This document shows positions 8,901 to 23,900 of a DNA stretch of 64,000 bases, piece after piece. Made by a program: the position numbers and the translations under genes. This DNA comes from Strigops habroptila. Lineage: Eukaryota > Chordata > Aves > Psittaciformes > Psittacidae. The stretch's first letter is position 1. The number at the start of each line of letters is the position of its first letter. The stretch lies in assembly GCF_004027225.2 (NCBI RefSeq), contig NC_044288.2, positions 14,208,744 through 14,272,743 of the forward strand, written 5' to 3'. The notes below the pieces were generated by a model. That model did not search any database. It saw only the letters and a list, made by a program, of their open reading frames with translations, and had not been told where the DNA came from.

Positions 8901-11900
8901 CTTCTGGAGCACCGTTGGGTGCTTCTGGCTCTGCAGCAAAGGGATGGCCATAAGTCATCAAGGTCTTGTCCTCAAGGTCATGCTGCAGATCTCTAGAAAA
9001 GCTGATGTGTTGAGTTACTCTTCACTACAGCTGCATGCTAGGAAGTGTCCTTTGTTAGTGTATGTACAGCTCTGCAGAAGATATGAATAGGAGGTCCTTT
9101 TTCCATGGCATATGTAACAGGTTTGGCTAGTGTCGTGGCTTTAAATGGGGATGATAGTATCAAGGTACTGAAATGTTTCTGCAGACAGCAAGAATATAGC
9201 TTAGAAGCTTCTTTATGCTTCATGATAGCACATTTTTGCTCACCAGTATGTGTATATTGGTGTGCTCATGTAATGCGGATTAACTTTTGTGTAGTTTCAT
9301 CTTTTTCTTTTAACAAGTATTCAGTAAGTAAAAACACATGATCTGTAGGAATAGAAAAAGCTGGAGAAATGCAGGTGGTATTCTTTTTGTCTCTTGAATC
9401 TCTGCTGTCTGCCTCAGAGCTGCTGTGCATCCTCGGCCGAAATGTTTAATGATGTGCCCTGCAGTATGTAAACCACAGATGAGTTAGTTTGTGGGCTAGT
9501 GGTTTATGCCTGGGCTAATGCGAGTATTTATGTGACTCTGCAGAGATACTACTCTGTATCTGTGTGGTGGGGCTGGAGATCTGTGCTCTGCATGATACCT
9601 GCCATTATGGGAATGTGGCATTTGAACTTGGAGAGATACTAAGCTTGAGCATCTCTTTGAATTGCTGGCTAAAAGCATTGTAGCAAATCAGCTGCCTTTT
9701 ATTGCATGTGTTTTCATCTGATATGGTGCATGCTTTATGGAGTCACCCTGTAGCTTGTTGTAGTAGTAATTTGTGCTCTATAAATTAACCCGTGAGCATG
9801 ATGGAAGTATATAAATCACATAGGTGATTGTGTGGTGCCCTCTGCTGCCAGCCGGCTGGAGTGAAGTGGGATGTACCTACTCGCTGGTATGTTCTGAATG
9901 AGAAACCAACTGCAAACTTGTGATGGAAAAATGGTTTGCGAGAATGCCCCTTTTGGAAAGTTTTGGATTGTAAAATGACTTTAGTGAAATTAAGCTTAAA
10001 GTTTCCAGCTGGTGTTGCTGAAAACAGCAGCCCTAATGGTGAGCTGAGTGGGGAGCGATGCTGTGCTGCCTTCCAGACTGCTGCTGCTCATGTCCTCCTC
10101 AGCAAAGGAGGATGATTGGCTTTGCCATTCTGACCTGGGGGCAGCTATGAAGCTGTCAAGGATTGTCAGCTTCATGTTGTGGTTGGCAAAAGCTAATAAG
10201 GAAGAGGGTGGTTTAGCAGCCTCTGTGCTGCCAACACTGGGGAGGGAGGAGAAGGGCTCAGGAAAAGTGAGAGGAAAAGCTTTCAGCTCTCTGCCAGCCA
10301 GAAGTAAATAGAACAACCAATTTACCATACTCGATAGGCGGATTTCTTTAGCAGCGAAGCTGGTTGTGCACTAAACCTTGCTGCTGCCGTTGGACTTTGG
10401 GGCCTGGCTCCTTGCAGACCTCATGGAGCAGCTGTATAGAAAAGCGAAGTTTGAGAAGCTTGTTTTGGTAAGCATAGTGCAAAACAATGGGCACCTAAGG
10501 ACTGAAGTGCAAGTGCTAGAGCTGAATGAGCCTGTTCTAAATAAAGAGTGACTGATTTCCAGTATGGGCTACTCTGAAGTTGATCACTTCAGTGCTCTGG
10601 TGAAATGAACAGGTTTTCCTGTGCTAGATAAGCATGGATCACTCTTCTGATTAGCAAAGTGAGCTGAAGTGAACATGAAGTGGCCAAAACCATCTCACAG
10701 CTGTGAAGTGCAAAGTAAAACTTGGAAAATATGTTTCTAATAAACTGGAGCTTTTAGTGTTCTTCGCTCAGTGTCTTGTTATTCCTTCTGGTGATTTTCA
10801 TTGTGATGGCAGTGAACAAATGGGCTGTGTTTTAGGTCTGTGCTGTGTGAAAGTAAAAGGTTTATTATACTTGCTGTTCTTTAGGGGAGGTTATCTCTGT
10901 CATGGAGCAGGTGGTTCTGTTTGACATTCAAACATGCTCTGTATGCAGCTCTTAATAGCTGCAATGATTCCCTTTCTTTCTGGAATGAAGATTTGAGCAG
11001 CAAAACTTTTTGGCTCCTGGCATCTGGGCTACTTTTTAGGTCACCAATGAAAACTATAATCATACAGTGATCTCCAGAGCTGTGTGTTTTTCCTGTATAA
11101 ATATGGATCAAATCATGAAAGACAACAAGATTTAAGAGCAACTATAGTTACGAATTTTGTGGCCATTAGCTGCCATGAATTTGACTAAATGGACTGATTA
11201 ATGGAAAGTTTCTTACCACCAGAAAAATGCTATTGCCCAGACTTTCAGTTATATAGTATCACCTTCCACTCCCTGTTTAAGTACAGTTACAGGCATCACT
11301 ATAAAAATGTAAAGAACTGCAGTTTGCCTTCCTGTCACTTTTATACCTTTCCCCGTGGAGCCAACTGTAACCTTACATTGCATAAGAACAGATCCTGTCT
11401 AGCTTAATCTTCGAGGAGATTGTTCTTCTGGTGTAAAAGCAATCTGCATGCAGCTCCTGTTCCTTTGCAACCTTCTCCTATACCAGGCAATGCAGGCAGG
11501 TAGCATTCAGCTTCTTTCTGGAAAGTAAAGAGCTGGTGGGGTGCCATAAGGAGTTTGTAGGAGGTATTCCACTGTGTGTTTGAAGTATCACTGAAATTCA
11601 TTTAGATCCTCTCTGGAAGCAGGCGTTTCGACCTGCTGGCTTGGAGTCCTGTTGACTTTAGCAGAGCTGTTGTTCTTGGGCTTCTGTGGAGCGCACCTTA
11701 ACCAGGGTGATGGTCACGGCGCTTCGGGATTGTGTAAATGTTTATGTAGACAAAGCTGCTGTGGTATTTACCATCAGAGGACACACTTTCTCTAGTGCCC
11801 ATCATGCTTCATGTTTTCCATCCTGTTAACTCTATAGTTAACAGGTACTCTGTAGAGTAACCTTGAAGCTATGCTGCTTTAAATTGTTTGATAGTAGATA

Positions 11901-14900
11901 GTAGATGATACTGGGTAGGCACAGGGAGAGAGGTGGCTTCAGTGACTTTGTGCATGTGAAATTTTTTCATAGTAATAGATACTCTCCGGTTAAGTGACCT
12001 GAATGTATGTGTAGATTTTCTTCTCCATCACCTTTACCAGAAAACTGAAAAGGAATTTTTCCATGGCTGAATGGGTTAAAAATCAGGTATTCTGATGGGA
12101 TATACTGCAATGGAAACAGGCATTAATGATTATTTAAATAATCATTAATTTAAATATTACTTAAATGTTACTTCAGTCAGACTGAGGTAGATTGGGTTAA
12201 AGCTGAATAGTTACTTTTTGTTAATTTTGTACCTGTCTGTTCCTGTTCTGGAATCCCATTGGGAATGGCTTTGTTGCTCTACACTTGCACTTTGTCCTAA
12301 CCTGAGCTCATGTCCCTGGACAGAACGGTTTTGGTCAGTCCTACTGTGGTTTGGCCACTCAATCTTTCTAGGTGCAGCTTGGCCTGGGATTCCTCTGCTT
12401 CCAGAAGAATGTATAAAAGACATTCTGACGACTTCAGGTCCCAGATTGTTGCAAAACCGATAGCTGCCGGTGGGGATTTTTAGCAGTTAACATAAGGTGT
12501 GAATGTGTTTATCAGATTTCACAGACTCCTGAAGAAATCCTTATGCTCAAGTCACTTTCAGGAGTATAACAGCGTCATGCTTTAATTCCAAATCCAGGGA
12601 TAATAGCCCCTTCTTCCCCCTTTCTAATTTTAAATCTTTATGTTCTACTTTTGGACTGCCTTTGGCCTTGTTTGTGATGAATAAACTTTTTCTAGTTCTC
12701 TATCTCTTTACAAGTCTACTTGTGGTTTTAACTTCAGATCTGGCATGCTGCTCACGACTTCTTACAACTCGGGGAGCTAGGAAGTGTGACTGGTCCTGCT
12801 TTATTCAACATGAAGCCTAACCTCTCAGTGGTAATGGTATCTCTTCTATCAGTGTGACAAACGCTTGTGGTAGTATTTCCTGCATTTTGTGTTACCGTGG
12901 CTGGATGATGAAAAGGTAACAAGGAAGGGGGTGTTTATCTATGCAGCTTTGTTAAGAATATAAGTAGTACTGGATATCAAATTATGGCTGGCTTGTCAGA
13001 CTGTGCCTCTTTTGTTAGATGTAAAGGGTCTGGCAGACAATTGGAGAAGGCTACAGATAAGTAAATCAATATGTAGCACAATAAGTTGCCAGACAGCTCT
13101 CCTTTTCAAATGCCTGGGTAGAAGAGTAACTTGTACTGTGTCTGAGATCTGCTGGCAGCTCTGCATCCAAAGTCCTGTGCACTCCCTAAAATACAAGAAA
13201 TATGTCATTTGACATGTCTCCTTATGTTCATAAACTTGGTAAAGGCTTTAAATCACAGCTTCAAAGAATGGAGGTCTACCATTTCTTAGTCCTTAAATTT
13301 GCTTTTCTTTCTAGATAATTAGTTTTTTGGTTTTTTTTGTCTGCCCTTCTGTGGTTCCTCCATTTTCTCTAATCTTAGCTCCAGGGTTAAAAGAGAGCTC
13401 TCTGGAGCATATATCTATAATTAGGGCTTTTTAACCACAGTTACAGTGGAGTACAAGCACTGCTCCAGTGCTGCTAATACCCAGGGAAGAAACTTGCTTC
13501 GGTAGACAAGCTGTTGATTTTATTATAACTGAACTCTGCTATCCCAGTCATGGAGTTCCTTCTGATGCTGCTTCATGCCTTCCCACTTGGTAAGTTATCT
13601 TTCTACGGCTGATGACCACTAATGGCATATTTTCTGTAGCTCACAAGAAGAGAAATATTTATTCTGCCTGTCATTTTCTTGGAAACACAGGCTGCCAGCT
13701 ATTGCAAGGAGTGTTCCTCATGAGAAAGCTTGAGGAAATGTCATTTCTAAGGTCTGACTTCTTCGGGTCTTGCTGCGACTCTGGGTATGTGAACCAAAAC
13801 GCAGCATTCATTGACTGTACCAATGGTTGGTGGTGTTCAGCAGCCTTTCCTCTTTCGGAGGTCATGATACAGACACGTGAACCTGTTGCCACCAACGTGA
13901 GGCAGGGATGAAATTCCTCACTTAATCTAGGTGCTCTTGGAGGTCTTGCAACTACAGTGGACAGGAGCACACTTAAAAGCAATTACTGAACAGCAGCTGA
14001 TGGCTTAAGTTTGCACTCTGAAAGACTTGGTTTATATTGCTGTGTCCTTTGCTTTTCTGTACTACCGAGTCAAACAGAAATAAGCAACTTAAATATATTA
14101 AAGGTTTAAAGTGGAATCTGTATTTTAAGCGAGATGCTGTAACTTCTGTGGGTATTATTCCTTCCTTGGCCAGAACTAGAAAGCAAAGGAAGGAGAGGAG
14201 GATGAAGCCAGTGAAGGCTTGACTGTGTAGCAATGCCCAGTCCGGTGGAGAAGTTCACTCTTGATCTTTATTTTGCAGCTGTGTCTCCCAGTTTCTCCAC
14301 TCCTTATTCATTTTTCAGCTGTAATGCTTTTTGTATTACAATTAGCACAAGCAGCAAAAAGCAACTTCTAAAAAACATCTTTCAGAATGGTGAATGATGG
14401 CTGAGCATTGCCTCTGCAGCGAGGTAACCAACTTCTGTTCAAAGTGTCTCCCCTCAACACTAATGTGTTTCTCACATGTATGTTCTTGTGTAGCTGATGT
14501 AGCAGTGACCTGGCATGTTCCCCTGATGTAGCTTTCAAATAGGGAACTTGGCCCATTCTGCGTGGTTGTGGTTCACAGGGTGACTGCTGAAGTCAGACTT
14601 CCAAAAGGCATTTCAGAGTATTCTTTTAAATGCACAGAAACTGCAGCTGTTTACTGAAATACTGGCCAACCAAGGGGTTAAATTGCAAACAAATATTGAA
14701 GGGTGGTTTTTCAGGCACAAATGCTTGTGTCTTAAACTTGAATGTCTGTAATTGTCTTCCTGCTGCAGAGTTGTTTGTCCATAAAAATAAAGGATTTGCA
14801 GAATAACAGTAAATCACTCTGTCTCCTGCAGGAACTTTCTGGATGCATGAAGTCTTCCTTCTTGCTTGACTACTGCCCCTCTCCAAAAATCTGATTAGAA

Positions 14901-17900
14901 TGACATTTTGTCTTTGTTAGCCTTGTGATGTTTTGGAGCTTTATCAGATCTTACCTGGAAACGCTGTCAGCTGTCCCTCCTACACGCAGAGCTGCTTTGC
15001 TTCTGCCTTCTTGAACAACTGTTTTTACAAGATGAAGTTGTTACAAGAAGTTCTGCTCTGTTTGATCTCTAAAGCTGGAAATCCTTTGCTTGCAGTTACA
15101 TGTGCATGCTAAGGTGACTTTTCAAAGGGAAGTCATCCTCTTCTCCATCCTTGATGATTATTATTTGGAAGATTTAACATTTAAAACCTCTAGTAGCCAG
15201 TCTTGTTTGGAAGGTAATACAGGCTTGTCTTTGTATAAATTACCTTGACTTGTGTTCAAATTCATTTAGGAAGTTACTTTTACCTAGTTCATGATGCTAG
15301 CGAGAAAACTAGCATCTCCCTGATAGAAAAGAAGTAGGTTGTTTTTTTTTTTCTAGAGCTTACCTAACATTTCTGATCCTTCAGATGAAGTCCAAAGAAG
15401 AAATGTTCGCAGGGACTAGTAAGCATGAGCTGTTGCTTAATAAGTGAAACAGAGTTTGAGTGTTCTTAATGTTTATACCAAAGTTTTCAAAGGTGTCTTG
15501 GAGTGTGATGTTCCTTTGAAAAGTAAGAGTCGTAGTGACTTTGATCTAGGGTATGATACAAAAATAACCACGTAACCAGGTCTGGCATCCCATAAGATTT
15601 TTTTCTTGGTTTTCTCTTTTTTTTATAGTATTATTTTTAAAGGACTGAGCAGCTCCTTCACTTCTGCTCAGACTGACTTTAATCTTAACTCTGCTTCCTT
15701 GGAAGGGGTTTTCTTTAGGGACTACTTTCAGCTCAGATAAGTAACAGCAAAATATATTCCCTCATTAAAGAAAACTAGAACCCCCAAAACTAGAGAAATA
15801 CAGGCATAACTATGTTGTAAAGGGCTTTGGTTAGGAAAGTAAGTTATTTCTTGTGATGTTATTGAAGGTCACTTAAATTTAGCCCAACTGTCAGTTCATG
15901 TTAGCCACTGTGTAACAGGCTTATTCTGGATCTCAGAAAGAAGTGAACCCTGTGATTATCTTCTGTCTTCTCATTTATCTTCCAGGTGGCCTGTTCCCAG
16001 GGTTTACTCTGTGATAGCCAAATAATAAGGAATAACCCTTTTTCTCCATTCCTGCATATGTTAGTTTTGCTGATCCACCAAATAGACTCTGGACTCCCCA
16101 TTCTCTTTGATTTTCAGGCTGTGGGTTATTGTGTTAGATATACCTAAAACTCCTATTGATGTTTTGCTGTCACCTGCTGCCTAATTTTTTTGTGGCTGTT
16201 TTGGAATCTGATTCAAGGTACTAATTTAGCCTGGGGGGAAAAAAGTCTCCCTTCAGAAAACCAACATCTGTTCACAGGTCTTGTTCACAGCAGTGAAGAC
16301 ATTAAGATTGGTCCAATTAAAGTGTTTGGAATGAGACTTCTCAATTATTTTGCTTGCCTGATTCTGAAGGCATGGAAGTAAGCTGCAAAGCCACCTGCAA
16401 AGTACTGGAAAATGTGGGATTTTGATCTAGAGACTGGCAGAATTGTATCTGGTTAGGCATATGGGGACCAGAGGACTACCCAGGTTATGTGATTCTTTCC
16501 CTGTTATGCCCCAGATTGTTTCTCATATTCAGCTGTGGGTTATGTGCTCTGCAAATGGGAGTGCAGAAGGTTGGAAAAGTCTTATCTGCAGTGTGTGAAG
16601 GTCCTACTTGTGATGTCCTTGGTTTTGATTGCTGCAGACTATCTGTGTATATAACATAATAGGTTTTCTTTCACCGTAGTTGCATATTTTCTGCAAATAG
16701 GAACCTGGGCCAGCTGATTACAGGAAAAGAGTCCTTGGCAAAGCAATTACAAACTAACAAGAAAGTGTCTCAAACCTCAATCTGTGCCAAGACCCTTTTC
16801 TTTGCATTTTGGCCAAAGCTGTTATGAGCGTTAACTGATAATGGTTACTGTGGGTGGAAGGCCTAAGCTCTGGAAACAAGTGGTGTCTTGTAGCTTCCCA
16901 AGTGCTGATATTTTTACCATGAGAGGCTGTTTATAGTAGAAATACATCTGAGAAGCTGCGAATTGATGCGTGTGAGCAGAGAACACTGGCATTGTTGATA
17001 AATTAGCTGTCAGTCGTGTAGAAGAACTCAAATATTGGCTTAACCGGAAAATGTTAAATGAAATCTAAACCTACAGATTTTTCTCTCTGGATATTTGAAA
17101 ACAATAACAAGTCATCTGAAAATATGTATTTTAAAATTATTTCTAGAGGGTATGAGTTTTCAAGCCTAATGTGGTGAAGTCTATTTTTATAGTCCTTGAA
17201 AACAAAATCTGACAGACCATATTTGCCAGCACTTATATTGCTCTAGTGACAGTGCTGCTTTTTAAAGAATGCCAGAGGAAATGCTCTGTGCTGGAGCATA
17301 TGTCAGTGATTAGTGGGACCAGTGCTGCAGGATGAAGTAGGAGAAATATGGTTGTGTATAGGAAAAAAGCTGAATGGACAGAACATGAGAAACGTAGTGG
17401 TTCATGGATTGGGTTTACAGTAGGAATGGAAAATAGTTATTTTTAGGGTTATCTATATGTGGATAACGTGCTTTCTTCCAAATCAGCTGAGGTTTAACTA
17501 AGGACAACTGGTGCCTGTCTGTTTCCTGTAATTTCCTCTTTATTTAGAGAACTGTTTGCCCTTTGAATCTATCACTGTTTATATAATGCAGGTATTTGCA
17601 TGCTTTGTTTATGCCAGAGTGAACTGAAAGCCCTAGGAAGTGGGAGACTTTGGAACCCAACTCTTTTTGTGGATGTAAGGGCTCAGGCAGAGACTGATCT
17701 GCACATGGGTATGAGTGTTCGATTCTTATGTGATGTAGAAGCCACCCGGTATTTAAGGGCCACATATCTAAGACCTGGAGAAATTGGAAGTTAAAAGCCT
17801 GTCTTAATTGTTTTGAATTTGATCCTGAAGGTGCCTACATATCTCACTCAAGGACATAGATCCCACTGTGGGAATGACAAAGCTGGAAGTTGAGCTGCGA

Positions 17901-20900
17901 GACAAACAGCATTGCAGTATCAAAGTTTCTTTGATAGCAAATTTAGCCCTCAACATCGTAGATGCAGTCATGGCTCAAGTGCGGTAAAAGATGCTCTCCT
18001 GCCTTACCCTGTTCTTCATATCTTGTCAGTTACATTGGAGTACAGCAAAATTTTTCTATTCAATATAAATGGGAGCAAAATGAAAATGTACTGTTCCCTT
18101 TGTCACAATTGATGGCTGTATTTGAACTTTGCCAGTATTTGTTTGTGAAAGCTGTTTTCCCCTTTGAAGTCTTTGTCAGAGCAGCTTAATACAACTTGGA
18201 TTAAGGGAAGTCACAAGAGGTTAGAGAATCCCTGAAAACTAGAAAAACAATGTATTAGACTGCTACATTTTGTAGAGTAGACATTTGGCTATTAATGCCC
18301 AAAGAAATCCTGCAAGAAGCCGAATTATTTCCAATTAAACCCAAGTTATGAAATAATTGACTTGAGCTTACTACAGCTGTGACTTACCTGTCTTATGCTT
18401 TTTTGTATAGAATTTTTCTTCACATTTAAGAGATTTTTAAAGCTCTTTTAGGTCTGTTTTTTTGCTAGTCTGTAAAGTTCTTGCTTTTATGCACCTCTTA
18501 GATAATTAGTAAACCAGAATGAAATTTTATGGGCCCTTTAGGGACTGATGGCTTTGTGAGGATTGATTTGTATTTCTATAGCACACAGGAGGCTCAGTCA
18601 GAAATCTGCAAGGAGAAAATAAAACACCCAAAGGAAGACTGCTTCCCATAAAGCAACATCTCCTGAAAGTATATTTATTTTCCTTCCCTAAAATTGCTCT
18701 ATAGAAAATGCCTTAAAAATTAGATTGTTTGCTAGTGCTTGTATCAAAAAAAAAAAAAAAAAGCAGCTTCTCAGCAGTTCAATAACTTGATTTTTATACT
18801 GTCACAAATACTGCACAGCTTTCTGAAAGGGACAGATGGATTTTCACTGGTGACTGAATCCGGTGTTTAAAGATCTTGGGTGTTTTCAGTCTTGTGGTGT
18901 GTGTAGTCTCTAGGCTTTGTATTTGATTTATACTTGAATCTGCTAGCGCAGGCATGAGATTTCTGGATGCAGTTGCTTCTTCCTTAGCTTGTCAGAGCTG
19001 TGAAAGGCTCTGACTTTGAAACCTTGATTATTTTTAATCTCTTCTTAATTCCTCACAACTGTTAAAGGTCTAAACTTTTAAGAGGAGCACCAGTTTACGT
19101 CATTTGTGAGTTGCACTTCCACAATAACAGGACATCTTCAGCAAAATGTTTTCAAGCTTATTGAAGTTAGATCCATTAGTAATGCGTTCGTGTGGGGTTT
19201 ATCTGCAGATAAATCTGGGGTTTTTTAGCAGAAATATGTGTACAAGTGGCTCTTTGAAAGCTCCTGGGTACCAAAGGAAAGGCAATGCCCTTGACTGGAA
19301 GATGAGTGGGACACAGTGTTCGTCCCTCCCCTTCTGATGGAAGGCTATTAAAAACTATTTGTCTCTTGCTCATGAAGTGTTGTGATTCACTGTTAAGGTA
19401 GACTTGTTCACTGACTCTGACCATCTCCTCCATTCAGGAGGTGGAAAAGAATACCAGAGAAAATTCTCTTCCATCCTATTTATAAGCTTTGTCATCTTAA
19501 TATGAATGAGTTTGGGCACATGTTCAGTGCTGCTGGATTATGCAGTTAAGATTCTATTCTGGCTTCCTAAAGGAGAACAATGTGTAACACATCACCATTC
19601 CGTATGTGTTTATGTGTGTGTGTGTAATCTGTTCTTGCTTCTGTGTTGTGTGCAGTCAGCTAGAAGGGTCAGGAGTTAAAAGAGAGGAGATCAGTTCATG
19701 CGCCTGGATCTTGTCTGAAATCACAGGGTGAAAAGCTTATAAAGCCTCTAAAAACTCTCAGTGGCTCCTCAAAAGGGGAAGCTGGTTGGCAAAGACCCTG
19801 AAAGCTCCTTGGTTATAGAGTACTCTTCAACTTTAATGAAATGTAATCCAACATTTTAATTGCATGTCTGGGCATATGCATTTCGTGTTGACTTTAGTAA
19901 CTCTGCTTAGTAACTAATGGGGCTAAACTCTTTGAAACAATGAATCTCCTCCAAAAGATCTTAATCTTAAGAAATACTAATACTACTTTTTCAAGTGGGA
20001 AGGGAGAGGCAGCATTTGCAAAGATATCACCTGGTTTCTTGAAGCTCCTCAAGTTCTAAGTGTCTTTGTGGTTTAAAGCAATCTTGGCTTTAGCTTATGT
20101 TATGAAAATTTCTCCTTACTAGTCTGCAGAATGGCTTGGACAAACCTACAGCGAGTATGTAAGATTACTGTGGTCTGCAGCCAAAATAATGGAAGCATCA
20201 AACAATGCTCTTTAGCAAAAGAACTGCAGAGCAGCTTTCCAAAGGGATTTATTGTACCTCAGCCAGTAGCCACAAATGCTGGCTTGTGTCCCTGGAACGC
20301 TGAATGTTTGAGGAATGACAGCAGGAATTAGTCAAGAATTAGTGTAGGTGCATCCCTGCCTTGTAATGCCGTACTGTCACTTCAGCCACGTTACAGGGTT
20401 TTAGTTTCTTTACTGTCGACTTTTGCTTACCAACTCTGCTGAGAAGTGGCAATAAGAGAACACAAGGAATGCTGCTGGACCTTTTGTCTTCTGACTGCTG
20501 CACATGAGATCTTCATAATTCATCTGTTTGGGGTTGAAAGGGTAGGCAGGGAAGGGCATGTTATTTCTTGGATAGTCAAACTGTTAGAGCTTTTCCTTTT
20601 ACACCTTTGGTGTGTCGCTATGTGCCCAGTATGAAATTGGATGCTGCTTCAGTGATCCTTGCTCTTCATGGTGGTTTACGTTTAAGGCCAACATAGGACA
20701 GTATGAAAACTGATGTGCTCACCAGTTGTATATTCACTGACCACAGGAGAGTCACTAGCTGTGTAGACTGATGTGGGAATGAGGCTGTTTCTCTGGAGCA
20801 ATGGACTTCAAGGAGAAGATGAAGTAAACATCCATTTCTTCATCTAGATCTCAGACAGCATTCTATCCCAAACCCAGCTGGCAGAATAGGCTGTTTTGCA

Positions 20901-23900
20901 CTGGGCAAAACACTTGGCACTATCTCTAGCAAGGCTGGTGATTTTGCGCTAGACAGCTGGCATCCTATGGATCTGACAGTACTTGGCAGAACTATTAATC
21001 TGTGTTAATGGCATTGCCTGAGTGGCCTTCACTTTTCATTGTGGAGTCAGCAAGCTAGATGCATCAAGTCCATGGGACTGAATCTGTGCTCTCAAGGCAC
21101 CCATGCAGCTCAAAGGTGGGAACTGCATTCTGGAGCAGCAGGTTAACGTGCAGCTGATGCAGGAAGCGCTTGCACTAAAGCAGCTGTCTTGGAGGTGGTA
21201 GGTTGTGTCCTGTCTTGCTTTCATGTGTCAGAATAGTTCTGGTTTCTCTGGTGGTCTGTGGCTTGAGATTGAAAGAAAATGTCTATCATGTAGACACCTT
21301 TTGCATATATAACAAAGGTGTTTTGCTGTCTTGCAATGTAATATACCATCTAGGCATAGAGTGGCATCAGTTGGATGGGCAGCTTCCAGAAAGAGGGAAA
21401 GGTGTGTCTGCTTTTGCAGTAGCTTTGGCTGCTCCATCTTTGAGTTTCTGTTGCTAGAAAGAGACCTGCTGTACTTTGGAAAGGTTTTTACAGTATGCCA
21501 GCAGGGTTTAATATTCTCAAAGTAATCTCTTGGGAACTGCATGTATTTGATAGACATTTTCAAGGCATAAGCCTTCTCTAAAGAGTAAAGGAAAGTTCAT
21601 TGGTATCCAGACAAAGACCCTTTGGCCATCTGAACTTGACTTAGATGTTGTCTGCTCCTTGCTTGTGGGTGAGGAAGTGCTGTCTGAGCTGTGGATATAA
21701 GGTCCTAAACAACATATTTTACTAGATCTTAAGCTCCCTTGACCTAATTCTCTTGCTTTTTTTACTGGCGTGCAGATTAGCAATGGCTTGCTAGTGTGAA
21801 AGTAAGCAGCAGTAAGTCAAGTCCTGTGTGACTGTGATTTGAGTTATGCCATAGTTTTGGGGAAAAAGTGGGCCATACTCATCAAATGAACATGATAAAG
21901 GATAGGTAGGGGTGATCCTGGTGCCAAATACAGGCAAACAGGCAAATTGCATGTTAAGACTTGGGTGATGCTGGCTCCTTCTGACTGCTGCTTCCCTTCT
22001 CTGAGTCACGCCTGATCTCAGCTCTTGGCCAGAGCAGGCTTTCCTGGAGGTCTTAACACATTCCACAGGATGCCAGATTGTTCTGAAAGTACTTTCTAAA
22101 TGCTGTCTTAATTAAAGATTTCTTTAAGTCAGAATTAAGTTATTAAAATGTTCCAGGCATTTTCTAGGAGTCTTTTGAGAGCTGACTGTACATTCCTTTC
22201 AGAGTTGATCTGCTGTCTGTTATGGGTTACAAAGTAAGATTGTGCTGCTTGTGGGTTACAGATAAGTTCAAATAAATGTATGATTATCTCTTTTTCCTTG
22301 CAGGAGTCTGTCTTTTTGTGAACTGCCATTGAGTCACTCTTTAAGATTTTGCAATTGTGTAGTCGTGGTCCTTTAGCAGCAATGGAAAAAAATATCTAGT
22401 GCTCCTGGGAGGGCATTTCCAAAATCCCTGGGTATGTCAGACGAGATAGTGCTGCATAAGACAATAGAATGACTGCCATCTAAACTGCTTTTGTTTTGCT
22501 TTGCAGAACCTGTGGCTGCTTCTATAACACTGGCTGATCATACATGATGGGGTTTGTACTTCACGGGAAAATTGCATGGTGTGGAGTTGTTGGCAGCTCA
22601 TGCAGCTGTGGTGCTGCAAGTATTTAATATGCTGCTTATGTGATTTGAAGATAACAAGTGCTTGAGAGATGTGCTTTTAATGATAAGTTGCACTGTTCTC
22701 AGTCTGTCCCTACTAAGATCTGTGAGAAGAGGTGGTTCTCTGCTATCAAAATAGTGATTAGAGCCTCGAACACAAACCCTGTCTTGACTTTTTTAGGTAT
22801 GTGTACTGACATGGATGGAGTGCTGCTGTTCTGGGGTTTTAATTAGGATTTTAAAGGCACACTGCAACTAACTATTGTGTGTATCTAACTGAAAAGGCTG
22901 TGTGTGTTGGAGGGAAGTGAATTTCTGTGATGGTAAAGCAGAGTTCTTAGCTTGAAAGATGTGTTGGTAAGAGAGCTCTGGGTCTGCTCTCTTTCCAAAT
23001 CCATGTCATGCATAGATTATTCTTCGCATTGTGCAGGTGGTTTGGAGGAGTCAGTGGCTTCAATAGAGCTGTCACCTCTTCCTTGTGAGTGCAGCTGACT
23101 TCTGCAGAACATTATATTCAATCTTCCCTTTACTCAACCAGCGTTAGGAAAGCTTGGTTGCTGGTTTGAAGATGAAGTTCGTGCAGAGGTGTCTTTCTGA
23201 GCTTGCAGGTGGCCTTTGCCAACTTGCTGCTCGGTTCCATAAAGTTGCAAAAGGCGTGAAAAAAACCCTAAAATCTGAACCTTTGCCAGTTCATGTTGCT
23301 TCTGCTGGGACTCACGAGCAGCTGTGAAACTGGTTACCAAGTTGATGTTCAGATCCTGACTGAAATTGCAAAAGCATGTCAGACTAATACTCAGCCCCAA
23401 AACAAATGTGTGGTTATAGAGAGCACTCTTGTCGTGCAGACAATTCCAAAATTCTTTACAATAACTGAAATGTTAATAGTTTTCTGTTTGCTTCACAATC
23501 TTCTGATGTATCAAAAGCCATGTAATTATCTATACTTATTAAAGGTTCTGCAGTGGGAATGGGTGACTCTCTCTATATTTGCTGTGCAATTAGTGTTAAG
23601 TAACAGGAAAGCCTGCTAAATGGTCAGTCAGCGAAAGCATTACTGGGAAACTACGTGGCTGTTGAGCACTTAAAAGCTGAAGACAAATCTGAAGTGTCTT
23701 TTGTGTTCTGAAAGAAGGATGGGAGGCAATTCTTACCAACTTTGCGCTGAGATCGGAGATCAAGCAGTGAAGGCAATAAATGAGTGCATTAATCTGTGGG
23801 GCTAAGGAAAACATTACTTTCCTAAGAGAACAAAGTATGACAGGGCCATTTATCTGCCTTAAGTTTCCCAGGAGATATGAACTCAAAATATGTTGCATTC

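Noticed and set aside
11822..11845. Hairpin as a microRNA precursor
   Set aside because: A 10-bp stem with a 4-base loop is far shorter than a microRNA precursor stem.
18746..18762. A17 tract as the tail of a processed pseudogene
   Set aside because: The sequence upstream does not resemble a spliced coding transcript and no target-site duplication is evident.
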